From Gorillibacterium massiliense (lineage in GTDB: Bacteria; Bacillota; Bacilli; Paenibacillales; NBRC-103111), in the NCBI RefSeq assembly GCF_000455485.1, contig NZ_CBQR020000077.1, positions 1 through 36,026 on the forward strand: a stretch of 36,026 nt of DNA. Reading direction: 5' to 3'. Numbering within the stretch: position 1 is the first letter of the stretch; each line of letters starts with the position of its first letter. This document shows, one piece after another, positions 15,897 to 24,813 of this stretch. The notes beneath the pieces are model-generated. The model had not been told where the DNA came from. It did not search any database and saw nothing but the letters and a program-made list of their open reading frames with translations. The translations under genes were made by a program, and so were the position numbers.

Positions 15897-17165
15897 TTAC
15901 TCCGCCGTTTCCTTCCGCTTATCCAGTACCGGCAAAATCCGCATCAGGAGCAATACGCCCAACGCCCCGCAGGCGAAGATTCCAATGGCCATCGTCAAAG
16001 AGGAGAGCCAACCGCCAAGGATAAGAGCGAAGCTGCTTAAAATCATTGCTCCCCGGAAGGAAAAGGTGTTGACCGCCATATACGAGCTGCGGGCGTCCGA
16101 TCTGGCGATGATGCCGAGGTAGGCCTGCTTAACGGGAACGTACATGACTTCCCCGCAGGTGGCGACAAACATGCTTATCAGAAGCACTCCAAGCTGGTTG
16201 GAATAAGCCAAAACGCCGTAGCCTGTAATATATAGGGCAAAACCGGTGAACATCACCCGTTTGTCATTAAAACGAGCAAGCAGCTTGGTGACGATAAACG
16301 TGAGCAGAACGACCATGATGGTATTTTCCGTTCGGAGCAAGCCTACCGCCTGAACGCCGCTGAACTTCTGTGGAAAACCAAGCCAGCTGAACATAGATTG
16401 CATGGGCATTTCATCTGCCAAACGGACGCTGATATAGCTGCCCATGTGGAATTCAACGGACATAATCAGCAAGCTGGCAACGACGAACCAGACGAAAGGA
16501 TGATCCCTCAACACCTCACGGTAATTGCGCAACAGCCGCAACACCGTATTGTTCTTTTCTCCTTCAACGGCAGCGGCAATTTCAGCCGATCCTTTATAGG
16601 CATCCCGAATAAAGAATACCGTCACCAAGGTGGACAATAGCCCGGCAGCGGCAAGGGCGAGCAACAGCTCGAATAGATATTTTTCAAATAAAAATGCTCC
16701 TACCATCCCGCCGATGGCAATGGACAGATTGTTCAGCCAATACTGAATGCTGTAAATATATTTACGTTCATCCGGCGTGGAAACGTCTAGTAGCATGGCA
16801 TCCGATGCAGGGCCGAAAAAGCCCCAGCAGATGCTGATCCCTACCATCGCCACATAGGTAATCCACGGTGATACGAACCAGGATGAATTGACGGCTGCCG
16901 ATACAAGGTACAATACGACCATTGCCGCTTCCGAAGCGACCATATAACGTTTGCGCCCTTTCCGGTCGGAAAAATACCCGCCGAAAAAGCCTGCCACGAA
17001 TCCTACCGCGACGTCGAACGCAAGCAGAACGCCGGTGATCCCGTCTCCCAGCTGTCTGGCATAATAGATCGCCATAAGAGGGACGATCATGGAACTGATA
17101 ATATTGGTGACGAACGTGACTGCCATCCGTATTTTGATATTGGGATGAAAATCGCGAAAACCCAT
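15897..17165 (-). CDS. MFS transporter, 12-TM
   Basis: The transporter has 422 residues and about 12 hydrophobic segments. The cytoplasmic motif A appears as GGYFSDRKGRKRYM near residue 65, the usual gating loop of the major facilitator superfamily. The general look is that of the drug-proton antiporter-like group (MdtG/YttB type), but the substrate cannot be fixed. GAGAGGAGAGGGG lies before the ATG, and a TTTACG-17-TAGAAT promoter stands about 75 bases upstream. It is a single-gene unit ending at the shared terminator. Confidence 0.88.
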   Translation of the reverse strand: MGFRDFHPNIKIRMAVTFVTNIISSMIVPLMAIYYARQLGDGITGVLLAFDVAVGFVAGFFGGYFSDRKGRKRYMVASEAAMVVLYLVSAAVNSSWFVSPWITYVAMVGISICWGFFGPASDAMLLDVSTPDERKYIYSIQYWLNNLSIAIGGMVGAFLFEKYLFELLLALAAAGLLSTLVTVFFIRDAYKGSAEIAAAVEGEKNNTVLRLLRNYREVLRDHPFVWFVVASLLIMSVEFHMGSYISVRLADEMPMQSMFSWLGFPQKFSGVQAVGLLRTENTIMVVLLTFIVTKLLARFNDKRVMFTGFALYITGYGVLAYSNQLGVLLISMFVATCGEVMYVPVKQAYLGIIARSDARSSYMAVNTFSFRGAMILSSFALILGGWLSSLTMAIGIFACGALGVLLLMRILPVLDKRKETAE

Positions 17166-17236
17166 GAGTATCCCCTCTCCTCTCCATGCTCTCTCTCTAT
17201 TTTTGTGTTCTCTCTAACGAACATGGCTATTACCGT

Positions 17237-17265
17237 ATTCTACCTTCCCAGTCTGGTGCCGTAAA
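17237..17265 (-). promoter_or_regulatory. Promoter of the 12-TM MFS gene
   Basis: On the minus strand TTTACG (17260-17265) and TAGAAT (17237-17242) have a 17-base spacer, giving a leader of about 65 bases. Confidence 0.55.
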
Positions 17266-17300
17266 CCGATTGTTTGATTAAGTGCAAACTTTCCACGGGC

Positions 17301-17334
17301 AAAAGAAACACTCGATAGTAATGGCTGTCGAGTG
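17301..17334 (-). terminator. Probable terminator of the kinase/binding-protein operon
   Basis: CACTCGA (17309-17315) and TCGAGTG (17328-17334) form a hairpin with an inner AG/CT extension. On the minus strand it is followed by TTTCTTTTG, a broken T-run, so termination may be partial. Confidence 0.6.
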
Positions 17335-17397
17335 CATGTTTGAGGCTATATTCAATCCTTGTTCTACGCTTCCACTTGCTAACTGAAGGATCGCAGA

Positions 17398-18690
17398 TTA
17401 GCGAAGTTCGGATTGCCGCGCTTCCTTCCATTTTTGATTAAGCAGCTGAAATCCCTCTTCGAGACTCGACCCCGCCAGCAGATCCTGAATATAATCGCCT
17501 GTCCATAACCCGATTTGCGCTTTGGTGGCGATATCGAGAAATCGGTCGTTAGGCGGAGTACTTTCCACCAAGACTGGATGGAAGGAGAGAAACTCCTGCA
17601 ATTGGGGTAAGGACGATTCTTTCGTCGTATCGACGGGCATAAACCCAGACGTATCCACAAAACCGGACTCGCGTACGAAAAAGTTAATCCACGCCTTAGC
17701 CAGAGGCTTATTGGAGCTAAATTTGCTTACGCCAATGAACCAATCGGGGGTAATGGGGGCGTTGCGTTTTTCCATATTGTTGTCATATGGGAACGGGAAA
17801 AAACCGATGTCGTTGGAATTTGCACCGGCATCAACGATCTGGTTCACAACCCAGTTGCCGAGAAAATACATAGCCGCCCGTCCCTGGGCAAGCTCCACCT
17901 TGGAATTTTCCCATTTGTTAGCCAACAGGTCCGGCTCCACATACCCGCGGTTGATCAACGTTTTGGCAATGGTGAGGCCTTTTCCCCAATCGTTGTCCAT
18001 CTGCCATGGCTCATCCTGATCGGCCATTTCATTGAGCTTTTCCGGATCTCCGGACATATAGCTGACCAACGTTTCGCCCCATTCCTTCATCGGCCATTGC
18101 GCTCCATAATTCATATAGACCGGTACAATATGATGCTCCTTCAACTTCCGGCAGGCATCATAAAACGCATCCAGCGTTGTCGGGATCTCGGTGATGCCCG
18201 CCGCGGCGAAAGCCTTCTTGCTGTACACGATTCCTTCCGTCGATGCGCCCGTTGCGACACCGTATCGTTTTCCCTCATACGCTTTGAAATCGGAGAATCG
18301 CAGGTTTTCGAACATCGACGAATCGAGGGGCTCGTAATAATTGCCCAAATCTTTATTGGCAATATTGTTAGGAATAAGCAGGACATCGCCGAAGGACATG
18401 GTGGACAACCGGATCATGATGTCGCTGGCATAATTGCTTAACCCTTCAAACTCTACTTTCGCTCCGGGGTATTTGGCAGTAAATTCACGAGCATATTTGG
18501 CCATAACGCCGTTTTCCACAAGATCAATGCGGTTGGTGAGCACCGTAATCTTGCCCGTCAAAGCTTGACTTTCCTCCCCTTTGACAATGCCGGAGTTAGG
18601 ACTCTCCTTTGCTCGGTTATCGCCATTACAGCCCGTAAGCAATATCGTCAGGCAGATTAACGCCGCGCCGCTCCACCATTTCCCGTTCAT
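17398..18690 (-). CDS. Extracellular solute-binding lipoprotein, family 1 (sugar type)
   Basis: The protein has 430 residues. A lipoprotein signal peptide ends in LLTGC near residue 21, so the mature protein is anchored outside the membrane. The body is a family 1 (CUT1-type) sugar-binding protein: KITVLTNRID near residue 48, the hinge region YGVATGASTEGIVYSKKAF near 145, and RAAMYFLGNWVVNQI near 275. The ATG overlaps the stop of the histidine kinase gene by four bases (ATGA), so the two are translationally coupled. No permease or ATPase gene is nearby, so it either feeds a transporter encoded elsewhere or acts as the sensor part of the kinase system. Confidence 0.92.
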   Translation of the reverse strand: MNGKWWSGAALICLTILLTGCNGDNRAKESPNSGIVKGEESQALTGKITVLTNRIDLVENGVMAKYAREFTAKYPGAKVEFEGLSNYASDIMIRLSTMSFGDVLLIPNNIANKDLGNYYEPLDSSMFENLRFSDFKAYEGKRYGVATGASTEGIVYSKKAFAAAGITEIPTTLDAFYDACRKLKEHHIVPVYMNYGAQWPMKEWGETLVSYMSGDPEKLNEMADQDEPWQMDNDWGKGLTIAKTLINRGYVEPDLLANKWENSKVELAQGRAAMYFLGNWVVNQIVDAGANSNDIGFFPFPYDNNMEKRNAPITPDWFIGVSKFSSNKPLAKAWINFFVRESGFVDTSGFMPVDTTKESSLPQLQEFLSFHPVLVESTPPNDRFLDIATKAQIGLWTGDYIQDLLAGSSLEEGFQLLNQKWKEARQSELR

Positions 18691-20597
18691 TCGAACCCTT
18701 CCTTTCCGTAACTTCCCCCATTAAGAACCGGCAGGCCGCCCGAATCCGCCGCAGGAAGCGGCAAACAAATTTCTACTGTCGTTCCTGTTCCAAAAATGCT
18801 CGTTACCATTAATCCATATGTTTCTCCGTAATGCAATTTGATGCGCTCGTTGACGTTTTTCAAGCCAACGCCGCCTTTTCCTGGAGCCGGCTCTCGAATG
18901 CCCGCCAGCGTTTCATGCAGCTGTTGCAGCTTGATTTTATCGATGCCAATGCCATCATCTTTAATCGAAATCATGATCCCGTTGCCGACATATTCACAAC
19001 TTATGGCGATATGCATCACCGGCTTCTCGTCGTCCATGCCGTGATAAATGGCATTTTCCACGATAGGCTGGAGCAGCAGCTTCACAACCGGGTAATGATG
19101 CAGCTCGGGAGGAATCTCCATGCTGAGTTGAAATCGATTGGGGTATCGATAGTTGAGAATGCGCACGTACTGCCGAACATGCTTCAGCTCCCGTTCCAAA
19201 GTTACCTGCTCATTGACGTTGCTGATGCTGTACCGCAGCAGGATGCCCAATTGATAGGTCATGTCCGCTACATCGGTGTCATCGTTAAGCTCCGCCGCCA
19301 TGCGGATGGACTCCAGTGTGTTATACATAAAATGTGGATTGATCTGACTCTGCTGGGCGTGAAGCTCCGCCTCCCGCCTGCGGGTTTCGCTCCGATATAT
19401 GTCATGGATCAGTTGATCGATTCGGCCGATCATTCGGTTGAACTGGTTGCCTAATAACCCGACTTCGTCCCTGTGACGCACCGGAAATTGTACCGAAAAA
19501 TCGCCCTCCTGAACGCTTTTCATCAGACGGATCATTTTCCTCAGGGGCTTGGTCAAAGCGAAAGAAAAGATGATGGAAATAATCAGAGCCAAAGCAACCG
19601 TTACAAAGGTAGCAACAAGAGTTACATTGCGGATGACGACGGTATCCCGGGTTAGCCGTTCAACGGGAATAGACAAAATGACTTTCCATTTCGTATTGGG
19701 CGACGTGATATACGTAAAGAGGTGGGACTTTCCGTCCACATTCTCGTAAAAGCTGCCGTTGCGGCCCACAGCCTTTTTCACCATCGGCATATCGCTGATG
19801 TTTACCGCCAGCATGTCCAAATCTTGATCGTAAATCACATTTCCCGCTTCGTCGATAATAATGGCGTTTCCGCCGGTTATGTTATCCAGATCGAGGATCT
19901 GATCCTCGATGACGCTGATGTTGGCGTCAACGGCAATCATGCCGATGGGCTGCAGGGATTTATCCATAATTTTGCGAACGACGGTAAACGCGTACTTTGT
20001 GCTGTTCAAATTATTTTTGTATTTTTGCGTGCTGAACAACAAGGCCTCACCGCTGGATGCGTCAACTTTCTCTTTCCATACTTGATAGCTCTCTTGAATA
20101 TCCTGGCGGATACCGCCTTGAGCCGAATAGTAACCGTTTCCATATTGGTCGAAAATATAAACGGAGTTCGCCCCCCGCTTGATATTATTGATAAATGACA
20201 TGTTCCGCTCAATGCCTCGCTGAATGGAAAGCTGCAAATCGAAATCCATCGGAGCGGTGGAAACGTTGCTGCTGCCGGTCAATTCGGCTCGCTGCTCGTG
20301 ATATTTGTTGGAGCGCATCAAATTTTGCTTGATGTCATCCTGATAGGCGGGAATAGAAGAGATGCGGATCATATCATCGATATAATCATCGACTCTTGCG
20401 ATCATGCTGTCTAACATGTTTGTGGAATAGACGATTGTCTTTTCCTGAATCGAACGAGAATAGTTGGTATAGGAAAAATAGCTGATAAAGGTAAGCGGCA
20501 GGGTGACCAGCAAAAGAAAAACAAGCAGCAGCTTGTGTTCCATCCGCATATCTTTCAGAGCCGACAACCTCCGCCGCAAGATTATGTTGATCTTCAT
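18687..20597 (-). CDS. YesM-type sensor histidine kinase
   Basis: The protein has 636 residues. A first membrane helix lies near residues 21-43. An extracellular dCache-like sensor of about 270 residues follows, then a second helix near 320-345, a HAMP linker and the His_kinase (LytS/YesM) domain with QSQINPHFMYNTLESIR near residue 420. The ATPase part shows the N box PIVENAIYHGMD near 515, DDGIGID near 548 and GKGGVGLKNVNERI near 575. Such kinases in Bacillota control polysaccharide utilisation and usually pair with an AraC-type response regulator (YesN), which is absent here. AAGGGG precedes the ATG. The gene heads an operon with the sugar-binding lipoprotein. Confidence 0.94.
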   Translation of the reverse strand: MKINIILRRRLSALKDMRMEHKLLLVFLLLVTLPLTFISYFSYTNYSRSIQEKTIVYSTNMLDSMIARVDDYIDDMIRISSIPAYQDDIKQNLMRSNKYHEQRAELTGSSNVSTAPMDFDLQLSIQRGIERNMSFINNIKRGANSVYIFDQYGNGYYSAQGGIRQDIQESYQVWKEKVDASSGEALLFSTQKYKNNLNSTKYAFTVVRKIMDKSLQPIGMIAVDANISVIEDQILDLDNITGGNAIIIDEAGNVIYDQDLDMLAVNISDMPMVKKAVGRNGSFYENVDGKSHLFTYITSPNTKWKVILSIPVERLTRDTVVIRNVTLVATFVTVALALIISIIFSFALTKPLRKMIRLMKSVQEGDFSVQFPVRHRDEVGLLGNQFNRMIGRIDQLIHDIYRSETRRREAELHAQQSQINPHFMYNTLESIRMAAELNDDTDVADMTYQLGILLRYSISNVNEQVTLERELKHVRQYVRILNYRYPNRFQLSMEIPPELHHYPVVKLLLQPIVENAIYHGMDDEKPVMHIAISCEYVGNGIMISIKDDGIGIDKIKLQQLHETLAGIREPAPGKGGVGLKNVNERIKLHYGETYGLMVTSIFGTGTTVEICLPLPAADSGGLPVLNGGSYGKEGFE

Positions 20598-20640
20598 TTA
20601 TTTCGTACCCCTTGTTCGTGATTGAATAAGGCCTGCCCCT

Positions 20641-20646
20641 ATTATA
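20641..20646 (-). promoter_or_regulatory. Possible -10 of the kinase operon
   Basis: TATAAT on the minus strand lies about 45 bases before the kinase start. A weak GAGTCA stands 17 bases upstream as a possible -35, so an activator may be needed. Confidence 0.4.
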
Positions 20647-20698
20647 CTTGATCCGACTCCTCATGACTCATGCTCTGCTATATTGACAAAATTATCAA

Positions 20699-20724
20699 CA
20701 AAAAATGGCTACCCAAAGGCAGCC
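20699..20724 (-). terminator. Intrinsic terminator of the LD-carboxypeptidase gene
   Basis: On the minus strand GGCTGCC and GGTAGCC pair (one G-U) around a short loop and are followed by ATTTTTTG. Confidence 0.75.
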
Positions 20725-20768
20725 TAAAGTTAAGATATATTCCTTTCGCTTTGTGCTTGATGGCTAGC

Positions 20769-21704
20769 TTACTCCCGAACAGCCGATTCCAGCCCATCCA
20801 CCCGCTTTTCCCGGGTGCTCATTTTAACTCGGATGCCGAGAGGAATGGTGATGTTGGGAGAACAGTGACCGATTTTAAAGCCGGCCATACACGGTTTACC
20901 GGAAGGAAGCAATTGATCCGCAAACACTTGCGCAAGAGTTAAGGAATTCGTCCCTTTCGCAGCCCCACTTTCGCAAAAATCACCGATGAGGATCCCCTCA
21001 GCGTCGCGAAACTTGCCTGCTTGTCGCAGTTGGTTCAGCATCCGATCCACCCGGTACGGCTCTTCGCCGACATCTTCCAGCAAAATGATTTTGCCGCGGG
21101 TATCCCATTCAAACGGCGTTCCAAGGGTGCTGACCAAAAGCGAGAGATTGCCTCCTGTCAAAAGCCCTGTCGCTTCTCCTGCGGACAGAACGGTCAAAGG
21201 CGAAATTTCTTCCGTATAGCGAAAACGTTTCGGCGGAGCCAGCATCATGGAGAAATTGTGAATCGTTAACGGATTCACATCCTCCTTGCCCAGGTCGATG
21301 AGCATTGGCCCATGAAAAGTAACAAGCCCGGTGTACTGGCCGACGGCGATGTGCAGAAAAGTAATATCGCTGTAGCCCCAAAAAACTTTCGGATTATTGC
21401 GGATGAGGTCATAATCCAGAAGCTCGGCGATTCGTCCGGTGCCATAGCCTCCCCTGGCGCAAAGGATGGCTTTGATTCCCGGATCGGCAAACAGGGTATT
21501 CAGTTCCTCCGCCCGTTCTTCATCGGTGCCGGCCAAATAACCGTATCGCCGGGAGTATGCTTGCCCCAAACGTACATTGAAGCCCATCCCCGCTAATATT
21601 CCCGCTCCGCGAAGGCCATTTTCCCGCTCCCCCCAGCTGGCAGGAGCCGCAATTCCGATGGTATCTCCTCTCGCCAAGGCGACTGGCTTCAACACATCCC
21701 ACAT
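20769..21704 (-). CDS. LD-carboxypeptidase, peptidase family S66
   Basis: The protein has 311 residues, typical of S66. These serine peptidases cleave the L-Lys/DAP-D-Ala bond in murein tetrapeptides during cell-wall recycling; the MccF branch instead cleaves microcin C-like compounds. Visible motifs are the N-terminal GDTIGIAAPAS, then ARGGYGTGRIAELL, GYSDIT with the nucleophile Ser near residue 112, LEDVGEEPYRVDRML carrying the catalytic Glu, and FKIGHCSPN with the catalytic His near residue 282. There is no signal peptide, so it acts in the cytoplasm. GGAGGAG precedes the ATG. It is a single-gene unit with its own terminator. Distinguishing LdcA-like from MccF-like function needs comparison. 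Confidence 0.92.
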   Translation of the reverse strand: MWDVLKPVALARGDTIGIAAPASWGERENGLRGAGILAGMGFNVRLGQAYSRRYGYLAGTDEERAEELNTLFADPGIKAILCARGGYGTGRIAELLDYDLIRNNPKVFWGYSDITFLHIAVGQYTGLVTFHGPMLIDLGKEDVNPLTIHNFSMMLAPPKRFRYTEEISPLTVLSAGEATGLLTGGNLSLLVSTLGTPFEWDTRGKIILLEDVGEEPYRVDRMLNQLRQAGKFRDAEGILIGDFCESGAAKGTNSLTLAQVFADQLLPSGKPCMAGFKIGHCSPNITIPLGIRVKMSTREKRVDGLESAVRE

Positions 21705-21764
21705 TCTCTACATCTCCTCCTATTTGAAGATTATGCAACTTTCCATGTTGAATCCCTCTTCAGG

Positions 21765-21825
21765 GGATGAAAAAATCCAGCAAGCGGCGCCATCAACGTT
21801 ACTGGCGTTTTCGCTTGCTGGATTT
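21765..21825 (-). terminator. Strong intrinsic terminator of adhE
   Basis: AAATCCAGCAAGCG (21773-21786) and CGCTTGCTGGATTT (21812-21825) form a perfect 14-bp stem with an inner GCC/GGC pairing. On the minus strand TTTTTTC follows. It lies 38 bases past the adhE stop. Confidence 0.9.
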
Positions 21826-21862
21826 GGGTTATTCGTAAAACTGTTGTTCGCTAGATCAACCG

Positions 21863-24469
21863 TTAAAACCGGCCGTAGTAGGCGTTGCGGTAAATCTCGG
21901 CCAACTCGGTGACGAGCGGCATTCTCGGGTTAGCCGTAGTGCATTGGTCTTCAAAGGCGCGGTCGGCCAAGTAGTCCACTCTCGCTTCGAATTCCTTTTC
22001 GCCGATGCCCACTTCTTGGAACGTATCTTGGATACCCATGGTTTTGTTCAGCTTACGGATGGCGGCGATCAGACTGTTTACCCCTTCTTCTGTCGTTTTT
22101 GCGGGCAAGCCGAGGAAACGGGCGATTTCCGCGTAGCGCTGATCAGCGATGAAGTGGGTATATTTCGGGAACGAAGCGAATTTCGTCGGCTTCTGAGCAT
22201 TATATTTGATGACATGGGGCATCAAAATCGCATTGGTGCGTCCGTGGGACGTATGGAATTCGGCCCCCCACTTATGGGCAAGGCTGTGGTTGATGCCCAG
22301 GAACGAGTTGGCGAAAGCCATACCGGCCATGGTGGAGGCGTTATGCATGTGCTCCCGCGCTGCTGGATCAGCCGTTGCGTACGATTTTTCCAGGTTCTCG
22401 AATACCAATTGGATCGCCTTCAGCGCCAAGCCGTCCGTGAAGTCGTTGGCCATTACCGATACATAAGCTTCGATGGCGTGGGTCAATACGTCCAGACCGG
22501 TATCTGCCACGGCTACTTTCGGCAAGGAGTATACATATTCCGGATCGACGATGGCGACGTCCGGCGTCAGTTCGTAATCAGCCAGCGGATATTTGGTGTT
22601 GCCTTGGTTTTTATCGGTAATAACCGAGAAGGAGGTGACCTCCGAACCGGTGCCCGATGTCGTCGGGATGGCAACAAACTTGGCTTTTTGGCCGAGACGC
22701 GGGTATTTGTAGATCCGCTTGCGGATATCCATGAATTTTTGTTTCAGAGCGTTGAAGTCCGTGTCCGGGTATTCATAGAACAGCCACATAGCCTTGGCCG
22801 CATCCATCGGCGATCCGCCGCCAAGAGCAATGATGCAGTCCGGTTGGAACCGGCGCATCATGTCGACGCCGCGGTCAACGGTAGTGGTGGATGGATCGGG
22901 CTCGACATCGGAGAAAACTTCGATGGTGACCGGACTTTGCCGTTTGCGCAGGTAGTGCTCGACCTTCTCCACATAGCCCAGCTTCACCATCACCGGGTCC
23001 GTCACGATCATGACACGGGAGATGTCAGGCATTTTCGCCAGGTATTGGGTAGCTCCCTTTTCAAAATAGATCTTCGAGGGTACTTTGAACCACTGCATAT
23101 TTACCGTCCGGTAGGCAACGCGCTTAACGTTAATCAAGTTGACAGCCGTTACGTTGGATGCGGTAGCGTTGCGGCCGTAGGAACCGCAGCCCAAGGTAAG
23201 AGACGGCAGGTTCGTATTGTAAATGTCACCGATGGCGCCTTGAGTGGAAGGCGAGTTGACAATGATCCGTCCGGTTTGCAGACGATCGGCGAAGGCTTGA
23301 ATGACTTCATCATTAAAGGAGTGAATAACCGACGAGTGGCCCATGCCGCCGAAGCCGACGACTTCTGCTGCGCGCTCGATGCCTTCTGCTGCGTTTTTCA
23401 CTTTATAGGCCGCAAGAATCGGGCTGAGCTTCTCGGCGGAAAGCGGGAATTTCGGACCGACGCCATTGATCTCGGCTACGAGTATTTTCGTGTCTGCCGG
23501 TACGGTGAGTCCTGCCATTCCGGCGATCTTCGCTGCCGATTGTCCGACGATCGCCGGGTTTACGGCGCATTTTTCGGCGTTGATGGCCATCTTGGTCAGT
23601 TGGGCAGTTTCGTCTTTGTTCAGGAAGTAGCAGCCTTTAGAGATCATCAGCTTTTTGACGGCATCATAGATCGGCTCTTCGATGATAACCGATTGCTCCG
23701 AGGCGCAGATCATGCCGTTGTCAAAGGTTTTAGAGAGAATCAAGTCGGTGACAGCTTGCTCCAGGTCCGCCGATTTCTCGATGAAGGCGGGAACATTGCC
23801 GGGGCCAACGCCTAATGCCGGTTTGCCGCAGCTATACGCGGCTTGCACCATGCCCGCTCCGCCGGTGGCGAGGATGAGGGCGATGCCCGGGTGGTTCATA
23901 AGCGCGTTTGTCGCATCCATCGATGGTTTCTCAATCCATTGAATACAGTTTTCCGGAGCGCCGTGCTTCAAAGCGGCTTCGTATAGGATGCGGGCTGCTT
24001 CAGAGCTGCAATGCTGGGCTGACGGATGGAATCCGAAGATAATGGGGTTCCGCGTCTTGATCGAGATGAGGGATTTGAACATCGTCGTCGAAGTCGGGTT
24101 AGTTACTGGTGTGATCCCCATGACAACGCCAACCGGTTCAGCGATTTTTTGGAAATTTTCATAGGCGTTTTCTTCGATGACGCCGACGGTTTTATCGTAC
24201 TTGATGCTGTGATAAATGTACTCGGTAGCGAAGATGTTCTTGGTGATTTTATCCTCGTATACCCCACGGCCCGTTTCCTCAACGGCGAGCTTAGCCAGGT
24301 ACATATGTTTATCAAGACCTGCCAAAGCCATCTCTTGAACGATCTTATCAATCTGTTCCTGATTCATCGACATGAAAGCTTTCTGAGCGATTTTTGCCTT
24401 CTCCACCATCCGGTTGATCTCGTTTTGCACCGCTACAACGGCATTTACCTTGGTTTCCTCCACTGCCAT
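21863..24469 (-). CDS. adhE: Bifunctional acetaldehyde-CoA/alcohol dehydrogenase AdhE
   Basis: AdhE reduces acetyl-CoA to acetaldehyde and then to ethanol with two NADH, forming spirosomes in the cytoplasm. Its 868 residues match the family. The aldehyde dehydrogenase half covers about residues 1-440, with the catalytic Cys255 in GMICASEQ. The iron alcohol dehydrogenase half starts near residue 460 and shows the nucleotide loop GGGSPMDAAK, GTGSEVTSF, and the iron-binding Asp/His set in DTGLDVLTHAIEAY, HSLAHKWGAEFHTSHGRTNA. AGGAGG precedes the ATG. A near-consensus Rex box overlapping the predicted -35 indicates induction when NADH accumulates. A perfect terminator follows. Both active sites look intact, so the enzyme should be functional. 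Confidence 0.97.
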   Translation of the reverse strand: MAVEETKVNAVVAVQNEINRMVEKAKIAQKAFMSMNQEQIDKIVQEMALAGLDKHMYLAKLAVEETGRGVYEDKITKNIFATEYIYHSIKYDKTVGVIEENAYENFQKIAEPVGVVMGITPVTNPTSTTMFKSLISIKTRNPIIFGFHPSAQHCSSEAARILYEAALKHGAPENCIQWIEKPSMDATNALMNHPGIALILATGGAGMVQAAYSCGKPALGVGPGNVPAFIEKSADLEQAVTDLILSKTFDNGMICASEQSVIIEEPIYDAVKKLMISKGCYFLNKDETAQLTKMAINAEKCAVNPAIVGQSAAKIAGMAGLTVPADTKILVAEINGVGPKFPLSAEKLSPILAAYKVKNAAEGIERAAEVVGFGGMGHSSVIHSFNDEVIQAFADRLQTGRIIVNSPSTQGAIGDIYNTNLPSLTLGCGSYGRNATASNVTAVNLINVKRVAYRTVNMQWFKVPSKIYFEKGATQYLAKMPDISRVMIVTDPVMVKLGYVEKVEHYLRKRQSPVTIEVFSDVEPDPSTTTVDRGVDMMRRFQPDCIIALGGGSPMDAAKAMWLFYEYPDTDFNALKQKFMDIRKRIYKYPRLGQKAKFVAIPTTSGTGSEVTSFSVITDKNQGNTKYPLADYELTPDVAIVDPEYVYSLPKVAVADTGLDVLTHAIEAYVSVMANDFTDGLALKAIQLVFENLEKSYATADPAAREHMHNASTMAGMAFANSFLGINHSLAHKWGAEFHTSHGRTNAILMPHVIKYNAQKPTKFASFPKYTHFIADQRYAEIARFLGLPAKTTEEGVNSLIAAIRKLNKTMGIQDTFQEVGIGEKEFEARVDYLADRAFEDQCTTANPRMPLVTELAEIYRNAYYGRF

Positions 24470-24552
24470 CCTGAACTCCTCCTATACGATTTTAGTCATT
24501 TTCTTTGAGGCTGTTTAGTGACCTTCTCTTTGACTAAAGTATAGCACTGCTT

Positions 24553-24592
24553 AATTTAAATGAGTGTGGAGACTTTGTGAAAGATTTCACGT
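24553..24592 (-). promoter_or_regulatory. adhE promoter with Rex operator
   Basis: The sequence TTGTGAAAGATTTCACGT (24575-24592) matches the Rex consensus TTGTGAA-N4-TTCACAA except for the last two bases. On the minus strand a TTCACA -35 (24576-24581) lies inside it, with TAAATT (24553-24558) 17 bases on. Rex, the NADH/NAD ratio sensor, would thus repress adhE directly and release it under low oxygen or high NADH. Confidence 0.8.
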
Positions 24593-24721
24593 ACTTAACC
24601 GGCAGTTAGTTTTTTGACTATTTTCCCTGTAACCGTTATCACATCAGTCGTAGCTCCAAGTTCATTTGCTTCGGTAGCAGATCTTCATGGCAGATGCGGT
24701 GGCACAGAATGTTCAATTTTG
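24593..24721. other. Middle of the adhE-katA intergenic region
   Basis: Between the Rex box and the PerR palindrome are about 130 bases with no gene, strong repeat or terminator. An isolated TTGACT near 24616 has no matching -10. Confidence 0.4.
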
Positions 24722-24776
24722 CTTATTTATAATAATTATAAATAAGTATTGACTTTAAATTGAGAAGCCTTATCAT
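24722..24776 (+). promoter_or_regulatory. katA promoter with perfect PerR box
   Basis: TTATAATAATTATAA (24727-24741) is an exact PerR consensus and is the core of a perfect 25-base palindrome (24722-24746). TTGACT (24749-24754) begins two bases after it, and TATCAT (24771-24776) follows at 16 bases. PerR with iron or manganese should repress here and let go on peroxide oxidation, as for katA in Bacillus subtilis. Confidence 0.9.
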
Positions 24777-24813
24777 TGAAGAAGAGACACCATCCTAACG
24801 ACGAGGTGATGAA

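Noticed and set aside
21944-23815. Open frame of 623 codons on the plus strand, antisense to adhE
   Set aside because: It lies wholly inside the conserved adhE gene and has no known domain. It arises from biased third codon positions.
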